Below the pieces are notes generated by a model that did not search any database, was not told the DNA's origin, and worked only from the letters and a program-made list of their open reading frames with translations. The position numbers and the translations under genes are program-made. DNA of 31,235 bases from Clostridiaceae bacterium (GTDB lineage: Bacteria; Bacillota; Clostridia; Oscillospirales; Acutalibacteraceae): positions 1-31,235 of the forward strand of contig CAJGBV010000018.1 of assembly GCA_904501755.1 (NCBI GenBank). Reading direction: 5' to 3'. Shown one piece after another: positions 22,839 to 31,235 of this stretch (the stretch's first letter is position 1; the number at the start of each line of letters is the position of its first letter).

Positions 22839-23612
22839 TTACAGCACAGGCACCCTTCTTGTTGTATAGGTATATGTATAAAGACAGTAATCATTAACCG
22901 CAGAGGTTTTTGACAAAACATTTGAATATTTATCATAGGTATATCTCACGGTACTTACCATCCCGTTATCTGCTGTTCTTGTTTCCTTTTCCACCTTACT
23001 GCCATTATATACATAATCGGTAATAACTGTATATGAGTCAGAAAGTGTTATTTCCTTTGTCTGCATACAACGCTCTTTTTCAAAAATATACTGAGTTTCG
23101 CTTACAGCATTATTTTCTTCGTCAAAAACAGTGCTGAGCGCCAGCGTGCCCTGAGTATAGGTATATACAGTTTTACTAAAGAGCTTACCTTCCGTACCCT
23201 CATTTATTTTTTCAATAAGGAGACCATCAGCATAAGAATATTTTACGGTATCAAAAAGGATATCGTTATAATAGTTCTCTACCTTCTCTATCTGTCCGTC
23301 CTTATTATAAGTGTATATCTTATGGGAATACTTTAAATCTCCGTTATATTGCTCGGTTTTTTCAATCTTTCCCTGTTTATTGTAATAGCTTATTTCTTTA
23401 TTGCCAAGGGTGTCGCTCATAACACACTTTTCTACCACAGTCACCTTTTTAAGAGGCACTACATTAAGAAAGGTGAGTACCAATGCAAAAATCAGTACAA
23501 GTACCAGCGCCCCTTTCAAAAGAGGGTTTTTCAAAAACCTTTTATAATTAAATTTTATTTTTTTGGTTTTCACAGCATCTTTATTAATGTGAAATCCGTT
23601 ATAGCTATTCAT
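22839..23612 (-). CDS. Membrane-anchored YD-repeat-like protein, unknown function
   Basis: The 257-residue protein has a basic cytoplasmic-type N terminus, one hydrophobic segment at about residues 31-53, and an outside part made of about six or seven repeats of the type (Y)xYNKDGxIEKxExY. Examples are ISYYNKQGKIEKTEQY, IYTYNKDGQIEKVENYY, VRYTYDKYSNVLSKTS. This resembles the tyrosine-aspartate (YD/RHS-like) repeats of beta-rich surface proteins, but it is short and has no toxin domain or core. The topology suggests a single-pass protein with the repeats outside. It lies between mnmE and mnmG, 11 bases after the former and 2 bases before the latter, so it is co-transcribed with tRNA-modification genes. 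The function is unknown. Confidence 0.75.
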   Translation of the reverse strand: MNSYNGFHINKDAVKTKKIKFNYKRFLKNPLLKGALVLVLIFALVLTFLNVVPLKKVTVVEKCVMSDTLGNKEISYYNKQGKIEKTEQYNGDLKYSHKIYTYNKDGQIEKVENYYNDILFDTVKYSYADGLLIEKINEGTEGKLFSKTVYTYTQGTLALSTVFDEENNAVSETQYIFEKERCMQTKEITLSDSYTVITDYVYNGSKVEKETRTADNGMVSTVRYTYDKYSNVLSKTSAVNDYCLYTYTYTTRRVPVL

Positions 23613-23623
23613 AACTCTTACTC

Positions 23624-24985
23624 CTATTTACCAACACAGAATTTTCTGAATATTTCCTCGGTTACGGTTTCTGTTGCCCGTTTTCCCGTCATTTCATAAA
23701 GACAGGCAAGAGCCTCGTCTACACATACCCCAACTGCATCGGGAGTAACACCCGATTTTATGCAGTTTAATGCCTCGTTTACACAAAGCATAGCTCTGTT
23801 AGCTAAATCCCGTTGTCGCTCACTTATGAGCACCGCACTGTCGGGACTGAGATTTTCGGTTGCCGTAACCCTTGCAACAGCATCCTTAAGGGCGTCTATT
23901 CCCTGTCCTAATTTTGCTGACATTCTTACAATTTCGGTTCCCTTTGCAAAATCGCCTATAATCTCTTCACCCAAATCGCATTTGTTAATTATTACGATAA
24001 GAGGCTTATCCTTACATTCTTCGAGGAGCTTTATATCCTCGTCTGTGAGCTTGTCATTTGCACAAAATACCGCTAAAACAAGCTGAGCGCTTTCAAGTCG
24101 CTGTCTTGCAAGACTGACTCCTACACTCTCAACCTCGTCATTGCTTTCTCTTATTCCTGCAGTATCAGCAAGATGCAGGGGCACTTCCCCCAACATAACG
24201 GTTTCTTCTATAACATCACGGGTAGTACCTGCAACATCCGTTACAATAGATTTTGTCTGTCCGCTAAGTAAATTCATAAGGGTGGATTTGCCTACATTAG
24301 GTCTGCCTATTATTACGGTTTCAATTCCCTCACGCAAAACTTTACCCGCATCGTACTCACTAAGCATTTTTTCAAAAGATAAAGCCACACAGGACAGTTC
24401 ACGAATAAAGGTTTCTTCATTAATTTGTCCTATATCCTCCTCAGGATAATCACAATACGCGGCAATACTTGCAGCAGCAGAAACAAGTTTCTCCTCAATA
24501 GCATTAAGCTGTTTTGATACACCGCCGCCGTGAACGCTCTGAGAAATTCTAAGTTCACTGGTGTTAGAAGCCTTAATAAGTCCCATAACACTTTCGGCTT
24601 TTACAAGGTCCATTTTGCCATTTAAAAAAGCACGTTTTGTAAATTCACCCGGCTGAGCAAGTACAGCACCCGCAGTCAGCACTGCCCTTAAAACCTCCTT
24701 AACAAGAAGGGTTCCGCCGTGGACAGAAAGCTCTACAACATTTTCTCCCGTATAGCTTTTAGGCGCAACAAACTTAAGTGCAACTGCCTCATCTATACGC
24801 TTTTCACCATTTCTTACCTCACCGAAAAGTGCACAATATCCCGATATATCCGAAATTTTCTTTCCCGAAACGCTCAAAAAAACCTTATCGGCTATATCAA
24901 AAGCCTCGGTTCCCGAAATCCTTATAATACCCACAGAGCCCTCCCCCAAGGAAGTAGCTATAGCGGCAATAGTTCTTTCTGCCAT
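23624..24985 (-). CDS. mnmE: tRNA modification GTPase MnmE
   Basis: MnmE (TrmE) binds tetrahydrofolate through its N-terminal domain and hydrolyses GTP to drive wobble-uridine modification with MnmG. The 453-residue protein has the start TIAAIATSLGEGSVGIIRISG, the G domain with GRPNVGKST at about residues 227-235, the potassium-loop TTRD, DTAGIRES and NKCD, and ends in FCVGK, carrying the invariant C-terminal cysteine. AGGTGA precedes the ATG at 24985. It is the first gene of the operon. Confidence 0.97.
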   Translation of the reverse strand: MAERTIAAIATSLGEGSVGIIRISGTEAFDIADKVFLSVSGKKISDISGYCALFGEVRNGEKRIDEAVALKFVAPKSYTGENVVELSVHGGTLLVKEVLRAVLTAGAVLAQPGEFTKRAFLNGKMDLVKAESVMGLIKASNTSELRISQSVHGGGVSKQLNAIEEKLVSAAASIAAYCDYPEEDIGQINEETFIRELSCVALSFEKMLSEYDAGKVLREGIETVIIGRPNVGKSTLMNLLSGQTKSIVTDVAGTTRDVIEETVMLGEVPLHLADTAGIRESNDEVESVGVSLARQRLESAQLVLAVFCANDKLTDEDIKLLEECKDKPLIVIINKCDLGEEIIGDFAKGTEIVRMSAKLGQGIDALKDAVARVTATENLSPDSAVLISERQRDLANRAMLCVNEALNCIKSGVTPDAVGVCVDEALACLYEMTGKRATETVTEEIFRKFCVGK

Positions 24986-25008
24986 AGTATCACCTGCCTA
25001 TTCGATTT

Positions 25009-25037
25009 ATTTTACCACACAAAGAGGCATATTGCAA
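25009..25037 (-). promoter_or_regulatory. Promoter of the mnmE operon
   Basis: On the minus strand TTGCAA (25032-25037) and TAAAAT (25009-25014) are 17 bases apart, about 25 bases before the start codon. Confidence 0.65.
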
Positions 25038-25100
25038 TAAATTTTAAAGGTATAACTTTTTTGTTTTTTCGCCAAAAATAGTTATTTTTCACTGCAGGGA

Positions 25101-25134
25101 TGCGACATTTTATTCACCTTACTTGATTTATAAT
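25101..25134 (+). promoter_or_regulatory. Possible Spo0A-type promoter of spoIIE
   Basis: TATAAT at 25129-25134 has no good -35 at 17 bases. GCGACA at 25102-25107 fits the -35 consensus at four of six positions with a 21-base spacer. On the other strand the same bases read TGTCGCA, one mismatch from the Spo0A box TGTCGAA. The spoIIE promoter of Bacillus subtilis also has an overlong spacer and Spo0A boxes near -35. Confidence 0.4.
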
Positions 25135-25165
25135 GTATATAGCCAAAAATATGGAAGGTGTAAAA

Positions 25166-27493
25166 ATGAAGGATTCTGCAACTATTATAAAACAAAAATT
25201 TAAAAAGGTACAAATGAGCACAAGCCTTACAGGACATGAGCTGATTATTGAGGCTGTAAAACACATTATCTTTTTGGTATGCGGTATATTCACATCAAGT
25301 GTATCGGTAACAGGAAAATATTTACCCTTTGGCATTTCGGTAGCGGCGGGCTGTCCATACATATATATGCCATCGGCAAGTCTTGGTGCGATAATCGGCT
25401 CTCTTTTTCCCACTACCGACCAAAGTGGATTTCGTTATATCGCCGCAATTATTGCGGTTATGGCAATACGGCTTCTGACATCAAAGATTCGGTTCACTAA
25501 GGAAAATCCCCTGTTTGCCTCCTTTATTTCTGTGCTTACCGTATTTTTTACAGGAGTTGCAGTTCTAAGCGGAATAAAGGGCGGTGTAGCCTTTGCCTTT
25601 ATGGAAGCTTTGCTTTCGGCAGGAGGAGCATATTTTATTCACTCGGGAGCAAAACGTATACTTAATAACGATACAGGGCTTTCAACTCCTCAGCTAACCT
25701 CGGTTATAATTACAATATCACTTGTTCTGTCGGGCGTCAGCGCTATTGCACCCGGAGGAATTAGTATCGGACGGATTATTTTTGTGTTTTTTATTCTTCT
25801 TGCCGCACGACAGGCAGGGGCAGGAACAGGTGCTATTATAGGGGTTTGTGCCGCCTTAAGCTCTGCACTCTCGGCCGCCACTACACCTGTTACGGTAATG
25901 CTTAGCTTCGGTGGACTTATGGCAGGAGTTTTTGCCGACATAGGTAAAATCGCCGAGGTGTTCGGATTTCTTTCTGCCGCGATTATCGGGGCTGTACTTG
26001 GAGGTTTTTCTCTTGATACTGTAGGAATTCTTATTGAAGCCATACTTGGCTGCGCTATTTATTTGTTAGTGCCTAAAACGGTACTGCGAAGTATGGGGAA
26101 AATTTTTGCCGCAAAGGTAACGGTTATCCGTCCTGACGGACTAAAAAAAGCCCTCACAATGCGACTTTCCTTTGCGGGACAAGCATTAAAGGACGTTTCT
26201 GCTACCGTTGAAAATGTATCTGCACAGCTTTCAAAAATCAATTCCCCCGACTTTAAAACAGTTCTTACAAAAATAGAAAATGAAGCCTGCAACGGCTGTT
26301 CGCTTCGCGTTCACTGCTGGGAAGCAAAGCATAGCCAAACCTTAGAGGCAGTTCTTGCTGTGACTAAGGCAGTAAGAAGCGGAGAAACGGCACCCGAACG
26401 CTTTCTTGACGAGGAATTTAAATGCAGATGTATACGGCTTAGTAAAATGTGTACCTGTGTTTACAAATACTACAGCGAATATGCTGCCGCAATTTCGGCA
26501 GAAAAAAGAATTGATGAGGTAAGAAGCGTTGTAACCGACCAGTTTTCAGGCCTTTCTTCTATGCTAACTTCTCTTTCAAAGGAGTTTGAAACCGATGAAA
26601 GATACGACACCTTAGCCGCCGCAAGAATTGCAGGGGCACTCAAAAATATTGATATTGTTGTAAGCGAATGTGGTGTAAAGCTTGATAAAAACGACCGAAT
26701 GACCGTAGATATATGCATCAAAAACGCCTCAAACATCGTTCTTAACCGAGCAGATATTATGCAAACCCTCTGCATTGCCTGTGACCGAGATTTTGACCCA
26801 CCCTGTATAACCCATTCAGGAAAGTGTGCATACATTACAGTCAGTGAACACGCACGGCTTACTGCCGATGTGGGTGTTAATCAGATAGGCTCGGGAGGAA
26901 ACGTTATATGCGGTGATGCTTACGATTATTTCTTTGACGGCAAGGGACGGCTTATTCTTATACTTTCCGATGGTATGGGAACAGGCGGAAGAGCCGCAGT
27001 TGACGGTGCTATGGCAAGCGGTCTTATGAGCCGACTTATAAAGGCAGGCTTTGAATTTGACGCTGCTTTAAAGATACTTAACTCCGCAATGTTGTTTAAG
27101 TCAACCGATGAATCTCTTGCAACAATAGATATAATAGCCGTTGACCTGTTTACAGGAAAAACTCAGCTTCTTAAAGCGGGGGCGGCACCCACAATAGTAA
27201 GAAGAAGCGGCAAAGCCGCCAAGGCTCAAAGCACCTCACTTCCCGCAGGAATTCTTCGTGGTGTTGCATTTGACAGAGCAGTTATAACACTTAAAACACA
27301 GGACATTATCCTTATGATGTCGGACGGTGCCGTAAGCGAAGGCACCGACTGGATAACTGCAGAGCTTGAAGGCTGGGGGGATGGTAGTGCACAGGCTCTT
27401 GCGGAGCGTATTTCGAAATGCGCAAAGCGACGCAGAACCGATAAAAAAGAAGACGACATAACCGTTCTTGCGGCAATCATTAAAAAAAGTTAA
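25166..27493 (+). CDS. spoIIE: Stage II sporulation protein E (SpoIIE), membrane PP2C phosphatase
   Basis: SpoIIE dephosphorylates the anti-sigma-factor antagonist SpoIIAA, releasing sigma F in the forespore, and takes part in polar division. The N-terminal third has around ten hydrophobic segments. A cysteine-bearing central region follows (CNGCSLRVHCWE, CRCIRLSKMCTC). The C-terminal PP2C domain carries GDAYDYFFDGKGRLILILSDGMGTG and later IILMMSDGAVSEG with the metal-binding aspartates. The length of 775 residues is close to that of Bacillus SpoIIE. The ATG at 25166 is chosen because GGAAGGTG precedes it; the ATG at 25133 lies within the -10 region. Its presence indicates a spore former. Confidence 0.93.
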   Translation: MKDSATIIKQKFKKVQMSTSLTGHELIIEAVKHIIFLVCGIFTSSVSVTGKYLPFGISVAAGCPYIYMPSASLGAIIGSLFPTTDQSGFRYIAAIIAVMAIRLLTSKIRFTKENPLFASFISVLTVFFTGVAVLSGIKGGVAFAFMEALLSAGGAYFIHSGAKRILNNDTGLSTPQLTSVIITISLVLSGVSAIAPGGISIGRIIFVFFILLAARQAGAGTGAIIGVCAALSSALSAATTPVTVMLSFGGLMAGVFADIGKIAEVFGFLSAAIIGAVLGGFSLDTVGILIEAILGCAIYLLVPKTVLRSMGKIFAAKVTVIRPDGLKKALTMRLSFAGQALKDVSATVENVSAQLSKINSPDFKTVLTKIENEACNGCSLRVHCWEAKHSQTLEAVLAVTKAVRSGETAPERFLDEEFKCRCIRLSKMCTCVYKYYSEYAAAISAEKRIDEVRSVVTDQFSGLSSMLTSLSKEFETDERYDTLAAARIAGALKNIDIVVSECGVKLDKNDRMTVDICIKNASNIVLNRADIMQTLCIACDRDFDPPCITHSGKCAYITVSEHARLTADVGVNQIGSGGNVICGDAYDYFFDGKGRLILILSDGMGTGGRAAVDGAMASGLMSRLIKAGFEFDAALKILNSAMLFKSTDESLATIDIIAVDLFTGKTQLLKAGAAPTIVRRSGKAAKAQSTSLPAGILRGVAFDRAVITLKTQDIILMMSDGAVSEGTDWITAELEGWGDGSAQALAERISKCAKRRRTDKKEDDITVLAAIIKKS

Positions 27494-27507
27494 CAAGCAT
27501 AATAAAG

Positions 27508-27535
27508 AACCGCTGTGGGAACTCCCACAGCGGTT
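27508..27535. terminator. Terminator between spoIIE and the nucleotidyltransferase
   Basis: AACCGCTGTGGG and CCCACAGCGGTT form a perfect 12-base stem with a four-base loop, between convergent genes. The T tract is interrupted on the plus strand (TTAAATTTTT). Confidence 0.8.
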
Positions 27536-27541
27536 AAATTT

Positions 27542-28423
27542 TTAAATATTATCGTAAAGACCTTTATCCATAAGAGAGGTAATTGCACTGACTACAGCTT
27601 CCTTATCCTCTTTATAGGTAACGCCGTACCATTTATCCTCAGCCACCAGAACTCTTACCTTCTTTTCGCCACTTTCGATAAGCTCACCCACAACACTGGG
27701 AAGGAAGTATTCTGATTTAGGAACTCGGAGATTTTCATCAAGGAATTCCTTGAAGCCTTTCTCAAGATATCCGAAAATATCAGGTGTAAAGCCCCACATA
27801 TTCATTGATACAACGGTATCAGGGGACATAGCAGTCCAGCTTTCACCGTCAAGGGTATAACGGCAGTTTGCATCAATTTTGGTTCTTTCCACAACCTCGG
27901 TGAGAAAGCCGTCCTTCTCAGAACAAATACCTCTTGATACAGTTCCGTTTTCGGTAAGGGTATTAACAAGACGGAAGCCCACCATACCGAACTCGCCTGT
28001 TTCCTCCTTTAAGTAATCATACATCTTTGAGAAAGCTGTTTTTCCGTAATAGTCATCAGCATTAACAACTGCAAAGGGGGTGTCAACTACATCTTTACAG
28101 CAAAGAATTGCGTGACCTGTTCCCCAGGGCTTTGTCCTGTCCTCAGGTGCGGTATAGCCCTCAGGCAGAGCATCTATTTCCTGAAAAACATACTCAACCT
28201 TTACCTTTTTGGCAATACGCTCACCAACAAGTCTTTTGAAATCCTCTTCTATTTCGTGCTTTATTACAAACACAATTTTATCAAAGCCGGCTTCAATAGC
28301 ATCATAAACCGAAAAGTCAAGTATAACCTCTCCGTTTTTGCCAATAGGCTCAAGCTGTTTTAATCCTCCGAAACGGCTGCCCATACCTGCTGCCATAACT
28401 ACAAGTGCTGCGTGAAAACTCAT
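27542..28423 (-). CDS. Sugar-phosphate nucleotidyltransferase-like protein
   Basis: The 293-residue protein begins ALVVMAAGMGSRFGGLKQL, the GxGxRxxxxxK nucleotide-binding signature of NTP transferases. A VVNADDYYG motif provides the metal-binding acidic residues, and the middle holds VSMNMWGFTPDIF. Such enzymes activate sugar 1-phosphates as NDP-sugars. The exact sugar is not evident. Its ATG overlaps the TGA of the upstream sugar transferase (ATGA), so the two are translationally coupled and probably act in one surface-polysaccharide pathway. Confidence 0.87.
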   Translation of the reverse strand: MSFHAALVVMAAGMGSRFGGLKQLEPIGKNGEVILDFSVYDAIEAGFDKIVFVIKHEIEEDFKRLVGERIAKKVKVEYVFQEIDALPEGYTAPEDRTKPWGTGHAILCCKDVVDTPFAVVNADDYYGKTAFSKMYDYLKEETGEFGMVGFRLVNTLTENGTVSRGICSEKDGFLTEVVERTKIDANCRYTLDGESWTAMSPDTVVSMNMWGFTPDIFGYLEKGFKEFLDENLRVPKSEYFLPSVVGELIESGEKKVRVLVAEDKWYGVTYKEDKEAVVSAITSLMDKGLYDNI

Positions 28424-29799
28424 TTTTCTGTTTCTTCCTTTCTGTCAGGGGCCTTTAAGTGTGCGTTAGCTTTTGCATCAAAGCCCTCTGTACTCTCTTT
28501 CATAAATAAAATTTTTATTGTCATAAGAATAAGCTTGAAATCGAGGAATATTGAATACTGTTCAATATATATTAAATCCATTTTAAGCTTATCCTCAGGA
28601 GTTGTATTGTATTTACCGTAAATCTGAGCATATCCCGTAAGTCCGCCTTTAACACGGTGGCGAAGATTGAAGTCAGGATATTTCTGTGTATACTCATAAA
28701 CATTTTCAACTCTTTCGGGACGCGGTCCCACAAGGGACATATCACCGAAAAGGATATTAAAGAACTGAGGAAGCTCATCAATTCTGAATGGACGGATAAT
28801 TTTACCTACAGGGGTAATTCTGTCGTCGTCATTCTCTGCCTTTTTTGCACCGTCCTTATCGGCATCCACTATCATAGAACGGAATTTCAGCACATTGAAA
28901 ATCTTACCGTCCTTTGTAACGCGGTTCTGTTTAAAGAATACGGGGCCCTTGTCATAAAGCTTAATAGCAAGAGCCACTACCAGCATTATGGGAGAAGTAA
29001 TAACAATACCAACTACCGATACAAAAATATCAACCGCTCTTTTAATAAGCTCCTGTTCAAGACGAAGCCCACGGTTTCGGCACATCATAATGGGAGTGTC
29101 GAAAATCTGTATCTGGTCGGAGTTTCTTATAATAACATCCGCACTGGAGGGCAGTACATAGGTACGCTTTGATTTAGCATAACAGTAACGGAGAAGCTCA
29201 CTCTTCTTTTCCTTTTCTATATCACAAAGCAGTACCGCCTCAAAGCCGTCTATAATTTCCTTTATTTCCTCAACACTCTTTCGGTTGACAGAAACGCCTC
29301 TTTCAATATTAAAACGGTCGGGAATTTTGGAAACCTTGCGGATAATAGCTGTTCCCTCTTCATCATCAGCAAAAACAGCAATCATTCTTCTTGCAGGGTA
29401 AAGTCTGAAATATATAGTGTTGGCACAGGTTGTACCTATTACAGCTATAGCAATCTGGTAAATAAAGCCCCATACATAAGGCAGCAAATCAATAAGTTGT
29501 CTTGCTATAAGGCAAAGCTCAAGATACATTATAACATTTGTAAATACAGCCGCAAGGCAAAGACTGTAGGTTACCTCATGCAGTCGGTTAACACCGATTT
29601 TAAAAGCACCATACAATTCGGAAAACAAAACAAGTATAAGCAGATAAGAAAAAGCTACCACAAAGTTACTGCCCCAGGAATAGAGAAAATCTCCGTAAAA
29701 TCGATACCATATATTCATAAATCCCAAAGCCATAGCCGCTATAATCATAAATTTAACTATAAACATTATGGTTTTTCTAAGCTTCATTAAAATATTCAT
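28420..29799 (-). CDS. Polyprenyl-phosphate sugar-1-phosphate transferase (initiating glycosyltransferase)
   Basis: This is the WcaJ/WbaP-type bacterial sugar transferase that moves a sugar 1-phosphate onto undecaprenyl phosphate to start an exopolysaccharide or capsule unit. Four hydrophobic segments fill the first 130 residues, and a nucleotide-binding-like region follows. The catalytic part begins at KRAVDIFVSVVGIVITSPI and continues with GPVFFKQNRVTKDGKIFNVLKFRSM, FRIDELPQFFNILFGDMSLVGPRP, and VKGGLTGYAQIYGKYNT. The 459-residue length fits the family. AGAGG precedes the ATG at 29799. Confidence 0.94.
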   Translation of the reverse strand: MNILMKLRKTIMFIVKFMIIAAMALGFMNIWYRFYGDFLYSWGSNFVVAFSYLLILVLFSELYGAFKIGVNRLHEVTYSLCLAAVFTNVIMYLELCLIARQLIDLLPYVWGFIYQIAIAVIGTTCANTIYFRLYPARRMIAVFADDEEGTAIIRKVSKIPDRFNIERGVSVNRKSVEEIKEIIDGFEAVLLCDIEKEKKSELLRYCYAKSKRTYVLPSSADVIIRNSDQIQIFDTPIMMCRNRGLRLEQELIKRAVDIFVSVVGIVITSPIMLVVALAIKLYDKGPVFFKQNRVTKDGKIFNVLKFRSMIVDADKDGAKKAENDDDRITPVGKIIRPFRIDELPQFFNILFGDMSLVGPRPERVENVYEYTQKYPDFNLRHRVKGGLTGYAQIYGKYNTTPEDKLKMDLIYIEQYSIFLDFKLILMTIKILFMKESTEGFDAKANAHLKAPDRKEETEK

Positions 29800-29849
29800 T
29801 TTATTACCTCTGATTTTGAGTTAAAAATAGATTTATTTTACTATATATT

Positions 29850-29877
29850 AGTATATATCATTCCTCGATTTTGTCAA
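29850..29877 (-). promoter_or_regulatory. Promoter of the sugar transferase operon
   Basis: On the minus strand a perfect TTGACA (29872-29877) and TATACT (29850-29855) have a 16-base spacer. Confidence 0.65.
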
Positions 29878-29895
29878 GTAAAGGTTGGTTTATCT

Positions 29896-30462
29896 ATGCT
29901 TTGTCTACTTTTAAAAAAGCCTATAAAAAGAAAACTTTTCAAAAGAAAACCAAAAGTGCATTATGACCTATACAGCACCGACTGGGGTGAGATATGCGTT
30001 TACAGGCTTTATTACACAAAAAACTGTAAAAAATATGAGCAAAGGCTACAAGCTGTCGTGCCACATAATATTTATACTCCCCATAGCAGTATTCCCGAAG
30101 AATACCTACAAAAGCTATCTTTACAAATTCTAATTAAAAAACTAAAAAAAGAGCCAAACAAAACAGTATGCATTAGCTGTGACAATATAAGTGAAGAAGA
30201 ACTAATCGAAATCTGCGCTCTGTCAAAAATGGTTTATTTTGTAGGGCAGCGACTTCCGGAGTTTGCACATAACGTATACAAAAAAACAGGCATAATGCCA
30301 ATACTCTCTTCCCACAGGGTAGATGCTGATTTTTACAGCGAAACGCCCTGTTGTTATAACGCAAATTTACCCGCACAGCTTCTTTCTATCTGTCCTGAGG
30401 AATTCTCACTTATTCTTTTCGCAGGGCTTTTATACAGAGAAAACGGCAGATTAATAATTTAA
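29896..30462 (+). CDS. Hypothetical protein, 188 aa
   Basis: I do not recognise this protein. It has a very basic N terminus (KKPIKRKLFKRKPK), a possible alpha/beta body with CISCDNISEEELIEICAL and a VYFVGQRLPEFAHNVYKKTG segment, and a hydrophobic ending FSLILFAGLLYRENGRLII. The middle reads like a Rossmann-type half-fold, which is only an impression. No signal peptide or clear membrane segment is seen. AAAGG lies 11 bases before the ATG. Its stop codon is inside the following hairpin. It is divergent from the sugar transferase gene and converges on the Mrp gene. Confidence 0.7.
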   Translation: MLCLLLKKPIKRKLFKRKPKVHYDLYSTDWGEICVYRLYYTKNCKKYEQRLQAVVPHNIYTPHSSIPEEYLQKLSLQILIKKLKKEPNKTVCISCDNISEEELIEICALSKMVYFVGQRLPEFAHNVYKKTGIMPILSSHRVDADFYSETPCCYNANLPAQLLSICPEEFSLILFAGLLYRENGRLII

Positions 30463-30469
30463 TCTGCCG
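30444..30469. terminator. Weak hairpin terminator between convergent genes
   Basis: CGGCAGATTA and TAATCTGCCG pair over ten bases with a six-base loop. The T tract is short on both strands (TTTT on the minus strand). Confidence 0.6.
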
Positions 30470-30476
30470 TGTATTA

Positions 30477-31235
30477 TTATAATTTTTCAAGCACCTCTAC
30501 TGCCTTATCCATAACAGATACATCTGCTTTTTCGATACAGCCGTTATCTACCATAACTGCATTATCGGGATTTATAGGCATTTCTGCAAGGAGAGGAACT
30601 CCAAGCTCTTCGGCAACACTTTGAGATTTTCCTTCACCGAAAAGACGAATTTTCTTATCACAGTCGGGACACTTAATATAGCTCATATTTTCAATTATGC
30701 CAAGCACAGGAATATTCATCATTTCAGCCATTTTATACGCCTTTTTAACTATCATTGAAACAAGGTCCTGAGGAGAGGTTACAATGATAACTCCGCTAAG
30801 GGGCAGGCTTTGGAAAACGGTGAGAGGAACGTCGCCTGTTCCGGGAGGGCAGTCAACAAACATATAGTCAACATCATTCCAGATAACATCGCTCCAGAAC
30901 TGCTTTACAGCGCCTGCAATAACAGGGCCTCGCCATACAACAGGTGCCTCACTATCTTCAAGAAGAAGATTAATGGACATAAGCTTTATACCGCCCTTTG
31001 TAACGGCGGGGAAAATACCCAAATCGTTACCCTCTGCTCTTTCATTTACTCCAAATGCCTTTGGAATGGATGGACCTGTAATATCAGCATCAAGAATAGC
31101 AACCTGTTTACCCTTATTTCTCATAGCAACGGAAAGTAAGGAGGTAACCATTGATTTACCCACTCCGCCTTTACCGCTTATTACACCAATGACTTTTTTA
31201 ATATTATTAAGCTCATTGGTAGGCTCAATAAGGCT
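30477..31235 (-). CDS. mrp: Mrp/NBP35-family P-loop ATPase, 5' end cut by the window
   Basis: Mrp/ApbC proteins are iron-sulfur cluster carriers with a deviant Walker A motif. The frame is open to the window edge, so the true start lies beyond 31235. The visible part reads KKVIGVISGKGGVGKS at the P loop, then VAILDADITGPSIPKAFG, LEDSEAPVVWRGPVIAGAVKQF, YMFVDCPPGTGDVPLTV and the ENMSYIKCPDC segment with the CxxC that binds the cluster. The C terminus is complete. An internal GTG at 31163 would remove half of the P loop and is not the start. Confidence 0.95.
   Translation of the reverse strand, partial: SLIEPTNELNNIKKVIGVISGKGGVGKSMVTSLLSVAMRNKGKQVAILDADITGPSIPKAFGVNERAEGNDLGIFPAVTKGGIKLMSINLLLEDSEAPVVWRGPVIAGAVKQFWSDVIWNDVDYMFVDCPPGTGDVPLTVFQSLPLSGVIIVTSPQDLVSMIVKKAYKMAEMMNIPVLGIIENMSYIKCPDCDKKIRLFGEGKSQSVAEELGVPLLAEMPINPDNAVMVDNGCIEKADVSVMDKAVEVLEKL

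Noticed and set aside
19288..25165. parS or Noc binding sites near the ParB-like gene
   Set aside because: I looked for TGTTTCACGTGAAACA and ATTTCCCGGGAAAT type palindromes in the intergenic parts and saw none.
31092..31163. Internal GTG start for the Mrp gene
   Set aside because: The frame is open upstream and encodes the first half of the P loop, so the gene continues past the window end.

Overview
The window looks like a chromosomal segment of a spore-forming Clostridia bacterium, probably from the Ruminococcaceae/Oscillospiraceae side. The reasons are a spoIIE gene, Gram-positive style ribosome binding sites (AGGAGG, AGGTGA) with frequent GTG/TTG starts, sigma-A-like promoters with 17-bp spacers, a tandem glycine riboswitch, asnA, and an oriC-type mnmE-mnmG-rsmG-parB cluster. 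The genus assignment is inference. Coding is dense on both strands and no stretch over 300 bases is unexplained.

Layout. 1-306: promoter, tRNA-Thr(TGT), tRNA-Tyr(GTA) and terminator. 308-1137: a compact accessory island made of an array of eight small hairpins joined by a conserved 12-base spacer that flips orientation half way, then an Avd/S23-type four-helix-bundle gene, then an overlapping 53-codon gene and a terminator. 1156-4358: a GH92 alpha-mannosidase divergent from an AraC regulator. 4439-6668: a two-repeat DUF1538 membrane protein with two PII-like proteins. 6708-7118: a cysteine-rich four-helix membrane protein. 7312-9593: an OPT-family transporter with a coupled PqqD-like protein. 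9715-14248: trkA-trkH potassium uptake, then a GH36-type alpha-galactosidase. 14322-15161: an SMP-30/gluconolactonase-like protein. 15246-17099: an AGCS amino-acid/cation symporter behind a tandem glycine riboswitch with terminator. 17211-18218: asnA. 18250-19287: a GH130 mannoside phosphorylase/hydrolase. 19425-24985, minus strand: mnmE, a membrane-anchored YD-repeat protein, mnmG, rsmG and a short ParB-like protein. 25166-27493: spoIIE. 27542-29799: a polyprenyl-phosphate sugar transferase and a nucleotidyltransferase. 29896-30462: an unknown gene. 30477-31235: an Mrp/NBP35 ATPase cut by the window end.

How they fit together. Carbohydrate use (GH92, GH130, GH36, SMP-30-like) is spread over separate transcription units, with mannan/N-glycan and alpha-galactoside breakdown implied. 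Glycine/alanine uptake is under glycine control, with the riboswitch most simply read as an OFF switch. tRNA wobble modification (MnmE/MnmG) and 16S rRNA methylation (RsmG) share one operon.

The least explained items are the hairpin array with the four-helix-bundle/53-aa gene pair beside the tRNAs, the DUF1538-PII-PII operon, the OPT-PqqD pair, the ParB-like protein that appears to lack the usual ENxQR-type motif, and the YD-repeat protein inside the mnmE-mnmG operon.
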